Source of the DNA: Blasia pusilla
Taxonomy: Eukaryota > Marchantiophyta > Marchantiopsida > Blasiales
Direction: 5' to 3'
DNA: 64,000 nucleotides
NCBI GenBank assembly: GCA_050084515.1
Contig: CM114272.1
Location: forward strand, 28,396,001 to 28,460,000
Shown in pieces: positions 32,623-45,444 of this stretch (position 1 is its first letter; each line of letters starts with the position of its first letter). The translations under genes were made by a program, and so were the position numbers. The notes under the pieces are model-generated. The model had not been told where the DNA came from and searched no databases. It was given only the letters and a program-made list of their open reading frames with translations.

Positions 32623-32923
32623 AATTTTCCTATAGGTCATCGCTGAAATCGTGTAGACGATCAAGAGTCTCATTTTCTGATCGAATATTTACACCTACTC
32701 CATCCTATCACCTACTCCCTCGTGTCACATCACGTAGATCACAACCTCTCCCTTGACAACCGTCTACATATGTCGATTCATGTGTACAATGTCGATGGCT
32801 TACTATCGCGACAATCAAAGTGGTATGGACTCCCAACTCTGCACACTCCAGCTGGTGAGTTCCAGGGAAAACCTTAGACCATCGCCCGTAATACCACACA
32901 GGACAGCTCCTCCTCTCCAAGTG

Positions 32924-32962
32924 ATTCAAACCCCGCACACCACGATTCAAACCCCGCACACC
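32924..32962 (+). repeat. 18-bp direct duplication
   Basis: GATTCAAACCCCGCACACCA occurs twice in a row. Confidence 0.9.
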
Positions 32963-33303
32963 ACACGCTACTGCGCAAGGCCTTGGAATGATGGAGGAAT
33001 GTTATGTAAACCATTTTCGTCACTCACTCCTCTCCTTATCTCCTCTTTCCTATCTCCACCCGATCGATGACCGCAAAGCAGGCGCAGAAAAACCTCGAGA
33101 GCAGACAGGCCGAACAGCATTTTCCGGCTTCCGACTACCCTCATACACCACACTATAACTCCTTTCTCCTACTACTGACAGTCTCAACGCCCTTGGCTGC
33201 TCTTCTTTGCGTCTTCACGTTGCTTTGCTTTGCTCATGTCCACCCCCCCTCCCCCTTTGTGTGCTCTGCGCTCCGCTCTCTCACCTTCAGCAGCCTCCCT
33301 CTT

Positions 33304-33427
33304 AAGCTCCGTGGAGAGGGCGTGCAAGGCACAAAGCCCAGCAAAGATACGTAAGCTAACACTTCAAGCTCCTTGGAGAGGGCATGCAAGGCTCAAAGCC
33401 CAGCGAAGATACGTAAGGTAACACTTC
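33304..33427 (+). repeat. 62-bp tandem duplication
   Basis: Units at 33304-33365 and 33366-33427 begin AAGCTCC-TGGAGAGGGC and end GTAA-CTAACACTTC or GTAAGGTAACACTTC. They differ at a few positions. Confidence 0.93.
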
Positions 33428-33812
33428 CCGGAGATCATCACAACCTGGTAATAATCAAACCTGTCGAAGAGCAATTCCACCCTCTTTCTTTACAAGTTTG
33501 GCACTATCATTGGAAAGAGAGAATCAGGGACCTCGCAGGGAAAGCCCTTTGTTGATATCGTTCAACCCTTACACGCGCACAAAGACACACAGATTTGAGA
33601 GATAAGGGACAACCATATATGCAGTAGAGTAGAGAGGGAGAGCAAGCAACAGAGAAACCGGACGCTCATGAAGTGTAGATCTTGTCCTTCCCGTTTATCG
33701 TTTCGAACTCATCTTCCTCGAATGCATTTCTCCGTCCATCCTCTATTGTTCTGCTGTCCAAACAAAGAACATCGTCGTCTAATTCCCTCAGCCGCCACAA
33801 TCTCATTTCCAC

Positions 33813-33814
<2 letters not shown>

Positions 33815-33880
<66 letters not shown>
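33815..33880 (+). repeat. (AG)n microsatellite, 33 units
   Basis: A perfect AG run ends 20 bp before an ATG at 33900 (MALDGKCISGGGGP). Plant 5'UTRs often carry GA/CT repeats, so this could be a captured first exon (33900-34265), but no family is recognised. Confidence 0.95.
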
Positions 33881-33883
<3 letters not shown>

Positions 33884-34589
33884 CAACAAAGAACAAAGAA
33901 TGGCTCTGGATGGCAAATGCATCAGCGGAGGAGGCGGCCCTCACTCTCGATGGCAAAACCAGCGGCCCGTCACTTCAGCAGACAATCCACCACGAACAGA
34001 GTCCCGACTCAAAATAGTAATCAGCGAGAGGGCAAATTTCAAATCTGTGCACTCACCCGTCAGTGATTTTGGACGTAGGCTCTATCCCCGATCTTTTCCA
34101 ACCTTCACACTGTCCTTACCAAAATCTCACCTCCTTCGACATCAAGATCTCCCTGCCTTGGACAACATACACTTGCAATATTTTTCTCAAGCTTCAGATT
34201 ACAAGCTCTCTCTTTGGTCGCACCCTTTCTCCTTTCCTTCTCTTTCTTGCTCTTGTTCTCTTTGAGTAAGTCTACGAGTTACTCAAAACTCTCTCTCATA
34301 GCGTTTGTAAAGGAAAAACACGGGAATGCACACGGAAGAGGCTGGGGAATGTGCAAAGTCCGGACTCTTCCTCTTCCGAAGGAGCTACATGAAACGCCGA
34401 GTATGGAATCACACGTGATAAGCCGCTAGGACTCAACATGCCACGTAAACCTAGAACCCTACTACGAAGACTCCCATGAACAAAGAATTTCTAGTTCAAT
34501 ACAAGAAGTGACGACCATAACTTGCCGAGTTTTGAGTCTCGACAACTATTCAATTCCATCAACATGGTTATAAATGGCGGTAGTAAATA

Positions 34590-35990
34590 CGCATCCTAGC
34601 ATCTTGTCAAATCATCCATCGGAAAAATAGGTACCGAACACTTGCTTCAAATCGGAGTAAGTGTTCATGCATGTCCATGATTTGTGGGATAAAAATACAT
34701 TCCAATAAAAACATTGTTTTCAATGACATGAAACTGCCACAAGGACTCGAAACAATCCTACGCAATGCCCTCCTTCTCCTTCTTGAAACCTCCTTCTCTA
34801 TCAAGGGTCCAAAAAACAAGAAACTTTTCCTAGATAGCCACCCCAACCCCAACCCCAGGAACACAAGGAAGAAGAAAAAACTTCAAATGATCACTCACAC
34901 ATTGAATTAAAAATCGTAATCCATAAATAAGGACTTTGATTTTTGGTACAAGCATAGAGGGCTACGGGATAGATCCGAACCATTGAAATTGTGGAGGAAT
35001 TAAATAGCAAGGCATGTGCCAACTTTCAAGACCATCCAATGGTTGGAAGAAGAGTCAACACCATAATAACATGAAATTGCAACAACAACTCGAAACAATC
35101 CTACTCAATGCCCTCTTCCCCCATCATGGCAGCTCTTTTTCGACCCTCCCCCCTCAACAAGGGTTCCAAAAACCAAGGAAATTTTCCTACACATAAACCC
35201 CAACCCCAACCCCAGAAACACAAGGCATAAGAAAAAACTTCAAATGACCACTCACACATTGAATTAAAAATCGTAAACCCCAAATAAGGACTTTGATTTT
35301 TGGTACTAGCATGGAAGTTTAAGGGACAGATCTGAACCGTTGAGCATGTGGAAGAATTTAATGGCAAGGCTTGTGCCAAGTTTCACCACCATCCAATGGT
35401 TGGAAGAAGAGAAAACACTATAATAACATGAAATTGCAACAACGACTTAAGACAATTCTACTCAATGCCATCATCCACTTCCACGACACCTCTTTTTCTA
35501 CCCTCCCCCCTCAACCAGGAGTCCAAAAAACAAGAAACGGTTCCTAGATAGCCACCCCAACCCCAGGAACACAAGGAAGAAGAAAAAACTTCAAATGATC
35601 ACTCACACATTGAATTAAAAATCGTAATCCCTAAATAAGGACTTTGATTTCTGGTACTAGCATAGAGGGCTACGGGATAGATCCGAACCGTTGAAATTGT
35701 GGAGGCATTAAATAACAAGGCATGTGCCAACTTTCAAGACCATCCAATGGTTGGAAGAAGAATCAACACCATAATAACATGAAATTGCAACAAGGATTCG
35801 AAACAATCCTACTTAATGCCCTCCTCCCCCATTATGACACCTCTTTTTCGACCCTCTCCCCTCAAGGAGGGGTCCAGTAACAGAGAGAATTAATGCAAAG
35901 TCTTGTGCTAACTTTTATTACCATCTTATGGTTGGATGAAAAGATATATCCATGTTAACATGAAAATGACACAAGGACTCTGAATAATCC
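34590..35990 (+). repeat. Tandem array of about 350-bp units inside the CACTA right arm
   Basis: The marker AAGGACTTTGATTT-TGGTAC starts at 34931, 35286 and 35637 (period 355 and 351 bp). Each unit also has CATCCAATGGTTGGAAGAAG, a CATGAAATTGCAACAA segment, a Pyr-rich CCCTCCCCCCTCAA part and repeats of AACCCC. Partial units flank it on both sides, giving about four in all. There is no real coding frame. Confidence 0.93.
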
Positions 35991-35994
35991 TACT

Positions 35995-36210
35995 CAAAAT
36001 GGGAGCATGAAATCATTTAAACATATGAGTCGTTGCTTATGACTCATCTTTACTAGGCGAGTGAAACAAGTTTGACTCGTCGTGACTAGTGGGTATTGAA
36101 AACTTCTTTAGTCATAAGGAGATGACTCAATGAGTTGTACGACCCTAAATTTTATGACTAAACCATTTAAATACTAATTTGAGTCATTCTTTTGGTGAGT
36201 CATTTAAAGT
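35995..36210. repeat. CACTA right subterminal repeat region
   Basis: Dense TGACTCAT, GACTAG and TTAGTCAT motifs in both orientations mirror those at 9817-10520. Confidence 0.8.
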
Positions 36211-36242
36211 CTAGTCATAAAAACCACCCATTTCTTCTAGTG
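36211..36242 (-). repeat. CACTA right terminal inverted repeat
   Basis: It reads CTAGTCATAAAAACCACC and then CATTTCTTCTAGTG, the reverse complement of the left end. It is followed by the TCT target duplication. Confidence 0.95.
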
Positions 36243-37012
36243 TCTAGAGTGATTGGTGAGGACTTGGCTGAGGATGCAGATAACAATCCATCCATAGAGA
36301 CAGAAATATTGGGACATGAGGTAAGGCATGTATTTAGTTCAATTCTGCAGGAGTGCACAGATGGAGTTCCTCGTCAAGTTGTGTCTATTGTGACATTTGA
36401 GGGCAGAATATACTACAAGTCCACTTTGGTGAGTGATTGGGACTGCAATCCTTTCATTTCTAAAGATAGGCTAACACGAATGTCACAGAAAATATATTAC
36501 ACTACAGGTAAGGTAAAAGAACCAAGTAATCTAGATTGCCCAACTTGTTATGTTTACATTGGAAGTGATGTAGTTATTTTGTTTGAGTCTACTACACAAG
36601 TTGGACCTTCTACTACATCAAGTAAGTCAAAGAAGAAAAAAAAAAAGACTTGGATGAGAACAGAATAGTCCCTACAAAAGAGTTTTGGTTAGGTCGCATT
36701 CTATTCATCAAACAAAAATACGGTAGTCAATGGGGTAGATGTAGACCTCCTTTTGATCTTTTGGACCGACTTGTCCCAAAATATGGACAGATAGGTAGTG
36801 TTTGTCAGATATTGTGCAATTGGTATCGGCATACAGGTAAGAGCAACACCTTGCTCACATATGATGGCCAATATATTGACATTGAAATGGTGATTTCAAA
36901 TGTGAGCTTGTTCATGAAGCCAAGTCTTACATCTAGCATATATGAATTGGATAACGGTGATTTACGAATGATCAATGATTACATCCGTAGCGTATCGTCT
37001 TTTGCCATGTGA
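36243..37012 (+). pseudogene. Transposase-like gene, 3' part
   Basis: After the TCT duplication, the frame continues RVIGEDLAEDADNNPSIETE, in phase with the 5' part that stops at 9784. Further peptides are HEVRHVFSSILQECTDGVPR, PFISKDRLTRMSQKIYYTTG and LDCPTCYVYIGSDVVILFES. An A-run (about 36633-36645, coding for Lys) marks a frameshift, after which the next frame (36650-37012) goes on with EFWLGRILFIKQKYGSQWGR and MINDYIRSVSSFAM to the stop. It is the C-terminal part of the unnamed protein begun at 8145. Apart from the frameshift it is well preserved. Confidence 0.6.
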
Positions 37013-37070
37013 TGTGCATGTTATAGTGTGAAGTCATTTTTTGAGTTTATGATAGGCTAGTTTTGGGAGG

Positions 37071-37150
37071 GGATAGGTTAGGGGGATGATGGCGTGGCCA
37101 TATGAGCATCCTGCCCATACTGAGGTTCAATTCCTCTCCGTCATAGGTTT
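37071..37150 (+). other. tRNA-like segment (possible SINE head)
   Basis: GGTTCAATTCC at 37124-37134 fits a Pol III B box, with a possible 4-of-5-bp T stem. About 35 bp upstream, GATGGCGTGGCC could be a worn A box. No complete cloverleaf can be drawn. Confidence 0.25.
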
Positions 37151-39121
37151 TCAAAGTAATGGGGAAAGTGGAAGCTGCACTAAATATTGACTCAATGGAA
37201 ACATGCAGATAATTCCACCTTACATATCATTATTATGTTTGGCAGTGGCTTGGGTATTGCTGAAAGCTTTTAATAGTCTGTTATCAAGTGCAACAATACA
37301 AGACCGTCGCGCAAAGGGGTACTTATCTTTACTTTCACGACCCTAAACAAATCAAGGACACAAATTTACTTAACAAAATATAGGGGTCAAATTTTTTTTT
37401 AAATTGCGGTTTTAAAGTAAGGGGGAGGAAAAAATTTCACTTATAAGTTAGGCGTTTCCGACCCCAAAACATCATAGGTGATGTAGGAGGTAAACATAGT
37501 TGTCTCCCTTGAGCATGCAACACAAACTTTCTCAGGTAAGGCCCCACTGCTTCCTTATGGAATCTGCTCTTCTTTTTCATCAGAAGAGCCAGATAATGGG
37601 ATAATGTCTGGCCCCTTGTTTCCTTGTTCCTTACCTAGGAAAGCGGTCATAATTTTTTGTCTCTTTGCCATCCTTGATCCGATACTCTAGGAATCCGAGG
37701 GCGACCAATGTCTCCAAGAAATTTAGAATCCCAAATTCCCAAGCTCTCGACGAGAAACCGAGAATTCCAGAAGCGAGCAAGCAGCAAGTGCTACGAGACT
37801 CCAGAGTCCCAACGTCAGAGCAAGCAGGGTCCCAGCGAGCAAGCAAAGCAAGGTCCGAGAAATGAGCGTCCAAGCGAGCAAGCAACGTCCGAGCAACGTC
37901 CGACCGACCAAGCAAGGTGAAAACAAGAACTGTGGAAAAACAAGGCAGGTCCGAGCGAGCAACCAACGTCCCAGCATCCCAGAGTCCCTGCGAGAAATGA
38001 GCGAGCACCGAGCGAGCGTCCGAGTAGCGATCATCCGAGGGACCAAGACTCCGAGTAGCACATGAAAAAATGAGGCAGCGTCTCCGCGTCCAAGAGCGAG
38101 CGTTCGAGCAGTGAGCGTCCGAGAGCGAGCGAGGAAGATCAAGGAAGAATGGGGTCTCGGAGGGGCCAGCGTGGGCTCTCCCCCCCCTCGGGTGGGCCCC
38201 TCGACGGTCGACCCTCCATGCTGAGCGTTTGATCGGGATCGGACGGCTCAGAATGAAGACCTAAAATGCCCGAGGGGGGGTAAAACGTATATTGGACTGT
38301 CCTGATGCAGCCTCTCCTCCTCGACATCATCCGGACGTCCCTTCTACTAGCCAATCAGAGGCTACCAAAATTTTCTGGCTGCCGGAATATGACGTGGCAA
38401 AAAACGATCACCGGAAACCTCTTTCCGGCTTAGAACTGGCAACCCCTCCCATTCTGCGTCAGATTCCGGTACATTTCTGCCAGAAAATAGTGAAATTTTG
38501 GCGAACCCCCCGAAATCCGGTCAGTTGCCGGAACCATTGTAAGCCCTACCGAAAACGTCAAAAGCAGATCGGAAAATCAGAAAATCAGCTGGCCAACACA
38601 ACACGTAACCGCAGATCTCCCCGATCATTGCTCCCAACGCTATGTTGTACCCGTCGGCTTCTTTTCTTCTCCTTCTTTAGCTCGGCTCTAGGCACGCAAC
38701 CCTATGAAGGGCCTCCTTGCCATCTACCTCTCGCAATCTAGGAGCCCCTTGCCTAGCTCCCGCTCAGCCCCTTAACTTCCACGCCTCCCTTCTTGTGGGC
38801 ACGTGGCCCTATGTACTGGTTTTCCTTCCCCACCCTACTAGATCCTGCCCCTCCACTCTCTATCCGTCCAGTATTGATCTCACCCCTACGCGTGGGCTGC
38901 CTTGGCGCCCTATGCTCGGGCAAGGTCCAAGGAGTTTTTTCTTCCCCTCCAAACAATATCTGGTTCCCAAGGTATGGCATCCGTATTTTGAAATAGGTGA
39001 CCGGTTGTGGCCTTAAAAAATATTAAGGGACGGTAAAAAATAGGGAATATTTTATTCCCTCGATTGGAATCTGGTTCCTAAATTTTTGTGAAGGCCAATT
39101 TCCGCATATTTCATAAATTTG
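37151..39121. other. Repeat-rich spacer, partly CGAGC-rich low complexity
   Basis: 37780-38130 is dominated by imperfect repeats of CGAGCGAGCAAGCAACGTCC, and 38150-38290 is GC-rich. The long frames here on both strands reflect this composition. 38330-38980 resembles 41260-41830 in wording (GGCACG-GGCCCTATG), hinting at an old shared repeat. No gene is seen. Confidence 0.6.
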
Positions 39122-39859
39122 TCAGCTAATTTCCGGGGGAAATGAAAATAACCGATTTTTAGTTTTGGTTTCAATGTTTTGTTTTTCCAAATGCATTGTC
39201 ACGGAAATATCAATAGATTCATCAATCATAATTCCAAAGAATGGTGACGCTTGTACTCTAGCAAGGGTCCTTTTCCACAAAACTTGGCTTATAAAAAAAC
39301 ACATCTCACTCCAACTTTTCTCATCCCGATACAAATCTCTAGTATTTGGTGCATTTACAGAAAGCATTAACTTACAGAAACCAAGGAATTTTGAGAAAGG
39401 CATAGCCTCCTTTGCAAGGAAGTATGCACACCTAAATAAGGTGAGCAGAGCTACCTCATAAGTCCGATTTGTTGTAGCAATGGCCTTGGCCATGGATTTC
39501 TTACCTCCGTTTCCTGCCCAAGCTAACTTTACATGCTCATTTGACTTAGCATGATCAGTAAAACCAGAGACCTTACCATTGATAGCACCCTCCCTAGCAA
39601 AGACATTTTTTCCTTTGCCTTTTCTACAGATGTTACAATGTATTCTTCTTGTTGTAGGATCAAAGCTAATCCAGACATACATAGTATACCAAACGTCCTT
39701 CCAAGATTCTCTATTTTTTGCAGATATGGATTCATGGCTACCTAACGTACTCTGCTCTTCCCTCTCATCTGATGATCCCGACACAACAATGATCTCTGGC
39801 TGGTCTTTGAGAACCACCTTGAAAAATAATTCATTCATGGTTTTCTGTCGTTTGGCCAT
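39122..39859 (-). pseudogene. hAT-like transposase N-terminal fragment
   Basis: The ATG at 39859 opens MAKRQKTMNELFFKVVLKDQ; an upstream in-frame TTG is not a start. A zinc-finger-like part follows (WISFDPTTRRIHCNICRKGK, then HAKSNEHVKLAW; CxxC...H...H), then FFGIMIDESIDISVTMHL, which matches the first catalytic Asp block of hAT-type transposases related to ZNF862/ZMYM-like proteins. The frame derails after EKQNIETKTKN, and the rest of the RNase H fold and the hAT dimerisation domain are absent. I see no matching terminal repeats or 8-bp duplication. Confidence 0.7.
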
Positions 39860-39994
39860 TAGTATCAATGAACAAGGAAAAGATTCAATACTCCTGGGAG
39901 AGCACCCGGACAACAATGTGGGGAGATTCGGGAAGAAAAAAATACAGTCAAGACAAGAGCCTAAAAGTGATGAGGGTGCAAAAGGTTGCCACAG

Positions 39995-40154
39995 AACAAA
40001 GCAAGTCGAAGCAAAAAAAGAACCCTAAAACCTAGCCCAAAGAGTAGGAAGGGAGGCGCACAACCAGAACTCTGAACAAAGCAGGTCAAAGCAAAAAAAG
40101 AACCCTAAAACCTAGCCCAAAGAGTCGGAAGGGAAGCGCACAACCAGAACTCTG
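39995..40154 (+). repeat. 80-bp tandem duplication
   Basis: Two units begin AACAAAGCA-GTC-AAGCAA and end CACAACCAGAACTCTG, at 39995-40074 and 40075-40154, with four or so differences. Confidence 0.95.
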
Positions 40155-42902
40155 AGAATCCACGGTCCAAGAAGTGTAAAGTTCAAAGAGTAGAGACAGT
40201 GGCATCAATATAGCTAGTACTTGTAGCGAAAAACTAATTCCGGACTTTAGCGGAGGGCAAGTCTCCCATAACTTAAATTTAGGCTTACAAACTAAGTATA
40301 CAAAGCAAGAAAAAACTTAAGTCAGGAGCCGCACTACAAGCCGTAGAGGCAAAGCTACAAAAATCAGGTGACAAGAATTGAACGCTTGCTGCAAATTAAA
40401 TGACTACGAGATGCTGCAACAATGCGAGTCAAGAAGAGCGTGATCGCGTAGGGCAACGCCGCTCGAACAGTGGATTTTGCTGCACGTAATAGCCGAGGGT
40501 TGTGACTCAAGTTGATAGCAACGGAGGCGAGTGTCCGACAGAACCTAGAATTTGGGTCGATTCGACTTGAAGGCAATAAAGTTGAGTGTCCGAGAGAGCC
40601 TAGAATGTGGGTCAATCCAATTTCCGTAGTGCCGAGAGTGCAATATTTGACACTAAGAGAATACTCGACACTAAGAGATCTGTGAGCCTCAACCCACAAT
40701 ACTAGGTAGAAATTGAGTCTCCGTGACCTTGCACTGCCGAGAGTCCAATACTAGGATACTCAAAGCTGAAAGAATTCAAAACATCAAGTTCCAACGTAGG
40801 CACGAATTGCAAGAGACTTTCGGAGAAATCACATCAGCAAGTGAGTGCACTTGTTTGATGAAGACCCCTCCTGCATGCTCCAGCTTGTAAGAAGTTAGAG
40901 TGTAGAGTCGTGGTCCCGTCATCCATGAATCCCAATCCAGAATCGAGAGAGCGAGAGAGGCCTCGAGCAGATAGTGCAAGAGTTGAGATTGTCACTCAAA
41001 GAAGGAGGAGAGAAGTTTAGAGAACTCGGAGTCGGAGAAAGGAGGAGAGAGTCTGGCGGCAAGAATGAGAGGGATTGCCTCTCGCTGGTGTCTCCACCCC
41101 AAGGGCCCCTCGGGAGTCCCACGACTCTCAACCCGCCCAGCCGCCACTACGCAAGTCCAAAGACTTCAAACCCTACCCGTTTGATCTTGCCCTAATGAAA
41201 TCTATGACTCTTTGCCCCCGGTCACATCTACCCATCCGCACTCTAGCCAATCACGTGACAAAACAAGTTTTCCGGCAACCGCCAAAGAGCCCAGCTGGTT
41301 TCCGTTTCTCTGTAACCGTAATCCGCACTAGTCCGCCATCCTTCCTTGTCTGCGGATAAATACCGTCAATTATTGGTCAGAAAGTGGCACAATACGGGCA
41401 ATTGGGAGACGCCTCTGTCAACTTCCGGAAAGCACCTAAGTCTCACTGGAAACCTTGCCGGCAGTCCTCTTCATGAGACGGAAATTTATAAATTTTGCCG
41501 GTCGGGATTACTATTAACCTCGGATCTCTCCAAACATTGTGCCCGGCTCCTTCCTCAAGCCATGTCCGCCCCCAACTTTGGCTATCTCCTTCTACCAGCC
41601 CGTCCACGAGCACGGCTTCTTATGAGCCTGTGCCCCTTCACCCCCACTTTCCGTGACTGTAGGAGCTTCCCCAGCTCTCTTTGGGCTACGCCGACTGCCC
41701 CGACTGCCTCTCCTTCCTACCTCCTCCGCATCTAAGGGCACGCGGCCCTATGCGGGCTCCCCACTCTTGCCTAGATGTGGCTCCTTCCAAGCCCGGAATG
41801 TGTTTGGTCTACGTGGCCCTAGCGGTGAATTTTCCTAGATATTTTCCTATATATCCGACGCATCCTAACCTAGCCACCGTTTACTTAGCAACCTCCCAAC
41901 GACTGCAAGACCTAAACATGGCTTTTTCTCTTTCTTGACACTCACAATCACCAGTCGGCAACCACCCGCCGTCACAACTCGCGCTACACTCAATTGCTCT
42001 CTCTCGACAATCTGCACCAGCACAATCTACAAAAAATGGACAGCGCTTCCGCGTACAACCTTCTTAATAGAAAATAACCCACAAAAATGCCATAAACGCG
42101 TCTCCAAGGGCTTCCTATCGAGGAAACTCCCTTGCCTACCTGCACCCAACGAATTCCCTGCCCCCTTGCATCTTTCTCATGTAAAAATCAAGAGTAGTAA
42201 AAACGGCTCATCCGGCCTAAAACTCCACTCATGAATCTACATTGGCAAATCGAACCATATCCACCCTCAGCTATGAGGGAAATCCGGATGGTAGCAACCT
42301 AGCTCTTACACATCCACACAGGTCTATGCAAGAGAGGCGCTCCGAAGGCTCAATATGAGAAAGATGGCTTGAGAAAGCCATATGTCTCACTCTTATACCC
42401 TTGGAAAGAGCCAAAAGGCTCTTCCCCCTAATATAGCCCTCCCAGTGGTAATGTGCGTGCACAAGTTACCGGGTAACCATTGACAATAGGTCACTTGATG
42501 GACTAAGACCAAACTAGAGAAATTGCCATAAAGGACGTTCCTAACGCAACAGACATGTCGCCAAACTCATCCGACATCTCAGAATGAAGTTACACCCAAA
42601 TAGCCCGCTGACTCATTATGTTATCGAAGCGATAGAACTCTACCTACGTCGAAATAAGATGTGACAATATGTTATGAAGCCCTCCCTTGTTGAATTTTTT
42701 CTTCCCTTATTTGCTTCCTCTTCTACATATTTCCTCCCTTATCCTATCTTATCAAAACGTTAACACTTGAACTTTCTTTCCTTGTAAATTATTTTTTCTA
42801 GAAAATAATTTTTCTTCATGCCTATTGTAAAAAAAATCTCCTTTTCTCTCTTATGCTCCCTTATTAAGGATTTTCCCTCTTTTTCCCCTCCTTGTTGAGA
42901 AT
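40155..42902. other. Spacer without recognisable genes
   Basis: It contains repeated wording (GAGTGTCCGA-AGA-CCTAGAAT-TGGGTC at 40530 and 40584; ACTAAGAGA pairs at about 40650), suggesting an old non-coding repeat. Frames here show no known motif. Confidence 0.5.
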
Positions 42903-43513
42903 CTCATGTCTTTTACGATAGATCCGTGAGATCTAGTAGAGCGCCTTCGTGAGTAGTAGAAGACATGCTCAGTAGGTCGAGGATGACCTACTGAGGCCCC
43001 GAGAAACTGAGAGAGCAAGTTTCCCCTTCGTTTCATCTCATTTGGAGCCATATTGAGGAACTTACTATTTTAGGTAAGTACCATTTTGAGTATATGATCA
43101 AATTTCTATTTTTGGTAAATGGCCTTTGACCTCCTACATTAGGTCAAGAGCCAAGGAGGCGACTTGTAAGCATAGGTTATCATGGAAAGAGCTTGGGAGA
43201 GGGGAAAGGTATACCTCAAGGAGAGAGAACTTGAGAGCTCATTCTTTCTTTGTTGAACCTCTTGGCATGAGGCGGTGGAGCTATAGTCTTTCTTGCCTTG
43301 TGTGTGTAACCCAAGCCTCTCATTAGGAGAATGGGTTTGGTTTGACATTGAGAGAGACATATGTGAGAACTATGATGTTGTGAGAGAAATTGGATTTTCT
43401 TTTATTGGAGATATTTTGATACTTCTTGTTCGTTGTTTGGATGCCATGAGTTAGCATGGGATTGTGCATGTTTGTGTGTGTGTTGGGCGACAATGATGTG
43501 TATGTGCACGACA
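42903..43513 (+). mobile_element. Solo LTR of the gypsy family at 2910-3542
   Basis: It is similar to 2910-3542 from CATGTC-TTTA-GATAGATC to GTGCACGACA. Both flanks read AGAAT (42898-42902 and 43514-43518), a 5-bp target duplication as made by Ty3/gypsy integrases. No internal region is present, so the element was lost by LTR-LTR recombination. Confidence 0.9.
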
Positions 43514-44833
43514 AGAATTAAATATTATAACTTCTCTCTCATAAATACAAAAAATTGTTTTGTTTTTTTAGAAAATTACCCCTTTTGATTTTCCCCTCAT
43601 TTGGGTTTTCCATCACACGTTTTTATCGAAGTGCATCATTCTCATTTGACAAAATTTCCATGCTTCTCCTCCTTTATTAAAACCTAAAGATTTCTTCATA
43701 TTACAAGTTTTTTAAAGTCTTGGATATGCGTGTCATGAAGAGAAAGTTTAACAAGTATGTGCTAATTAAAATAATAGAATACTAGATTTTAAGGGAAAAA
43801 ATTAAAACTCAACTTGATTCAAAGTTTGCTTTCATGACTTTTGAAGTTGGAATTAGTTAGAACTTATATAAGGTGATTGGTTTTTAATTCATAAATTGTG
43901 TCATAATACTAAGTTCTAGAAATTTTTATTTTGCGTCCTACACAATGATTCCCCCTTGTGTAAATAGCTTATTATGAATTTTTCATAGGGTGTTTGCAAA
44001 CATGAATTCTAGTGTGAATTCATGTTTGTTATAAACTTATTTTTACTAATCATTCTCTTTAACAATCTTCTAATTTTTAAGGCTTGGTAAGATATTTTGA
44101 AGACTTAGTGTGAGATAGGAGTATCTTGCCATCAAGTGATAACCTAAGTCCAACTAGGGCTTTTCATGAAGTGATAAGCATCCTCACCCCACTTCAATGA
44201 CGTATTCACAAGGTTGATTGACTACAAAGATAGTATTGAAATTTTAGTGTCCTTTAATATTAATAAACACATTTATTAATGAGTATCAATACATCGCGTA
44301 GATATCTACTTCGAGCACTTGCAATTTGACACTTGAAATCAAAATGACTTAGATCTCCAAGGTTTGCAATAGATATGCACATTTTATTTTAGGTGTGGAA
44401 CTCTAGTTGTCGTAATTAATCACTATTTCTTAAAGTTTCTAGAATTACGTGAGGTTATCTGAAACTAAAAACTATGAAAGAGAGATTAAGATGACATTGT
44501 TTGGATTAGCAATAGGCGCAAGTTTAAGTAGTTAGATTTTATTTCAGGTCTCTAATTGTGACAATTAACCAGAACAGTTTTATGGCACAAGACTTAGTAC
44601 TTTATATAGCTACAGTAAGATTTAGTACTTTATATAGCTATAGTATACAGATTTTATTTCAAGTTTAACCGTTTTGACCTAATCAGTCAGCTTTTGGTAA
44701 TTTCAAGTTGGAACTTTCTAGTTTTGGAAATGAACCTCGTAAAGTTTCCTTACAAGAATACAAGTCCAAGTCCATAGTGAAAGTATACAGATTTCATTGT
44801 AGGTTTCTAATTGTGGCTTAACCACTTCAAAAC
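43514..44833. other. AT-rich spacer
   Basis: No gene is seen. Phrases such as AAGTATACAGATTT-ATT-AGGTTTCTAATTGTG recur in worn form, leading into the cleaner tandem repeat that follows. Confidence 0.6.
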
Positions 44834-45113
44834 AAAACGTACACAAAAAACGTACGTACAATTACAAATACAGTACAGAAAGTATATATATTTATAGTTT
44901 TGACCATTAACTTCTTAAAGTTTCCCCTACAAGTGAAAGTACTCACATTTCATTTTAGGTGTCTAATTGTGCCAAAACGTACACACAAAACGTACGTACA
45001 ATTACAAATACAATAGAGAAAGTATATATATTTATAGTTTTGACCATTAACTTCTTAAAGTTTCCCGTACAAGTGAAAGTACTCACATTTCATTTTAGGT
45101 GTCTAATTGTGCC
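44834..45113 (+). repeat. 140-bp tandem duplication
   Basis: Units at 44834-44973 and 44974-45113 start AAAACGTACAC and end GGTGTCTAATTGTGCC, with few differences. They contain ACGTACGTAC and TATATATATTTATAG. Confidence 0.95.
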
Positions 45114-45444
45114 AATTAACCCCTCAAACTTGTGTACGTACAAGTTTACGAGTACTTTTACTACGATAGAAGATTAGCTATACGTACAAGTGTCTACACA
45201 AGTGTCTACTGATAAGTAATCTTGGTGGAATGTAATTAGACTTTACATGGGTAATTTTGGCAACTAACCACGTAAAAGTTTGTATTATTTTGCAAAGTTA
45301 CTTGAAATCAAACCTAGAAGTGTTGCTTGGTGAAAGTATACCCATTTTACTTTGGGTTTCTATTTTTGGGAATTAGCCACTTAAAATTTGGATTATTCGC
45401 AAAATATTATGAATTCTATCTCAGCCCTAATTAATAATTTGCGC

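Noticed and set aside
37665-38142. Ser/Arg-rich proteins on both strands
   Set aside because: They are explained by CGAGC-type low-complexity DNA and open in several frames at once.
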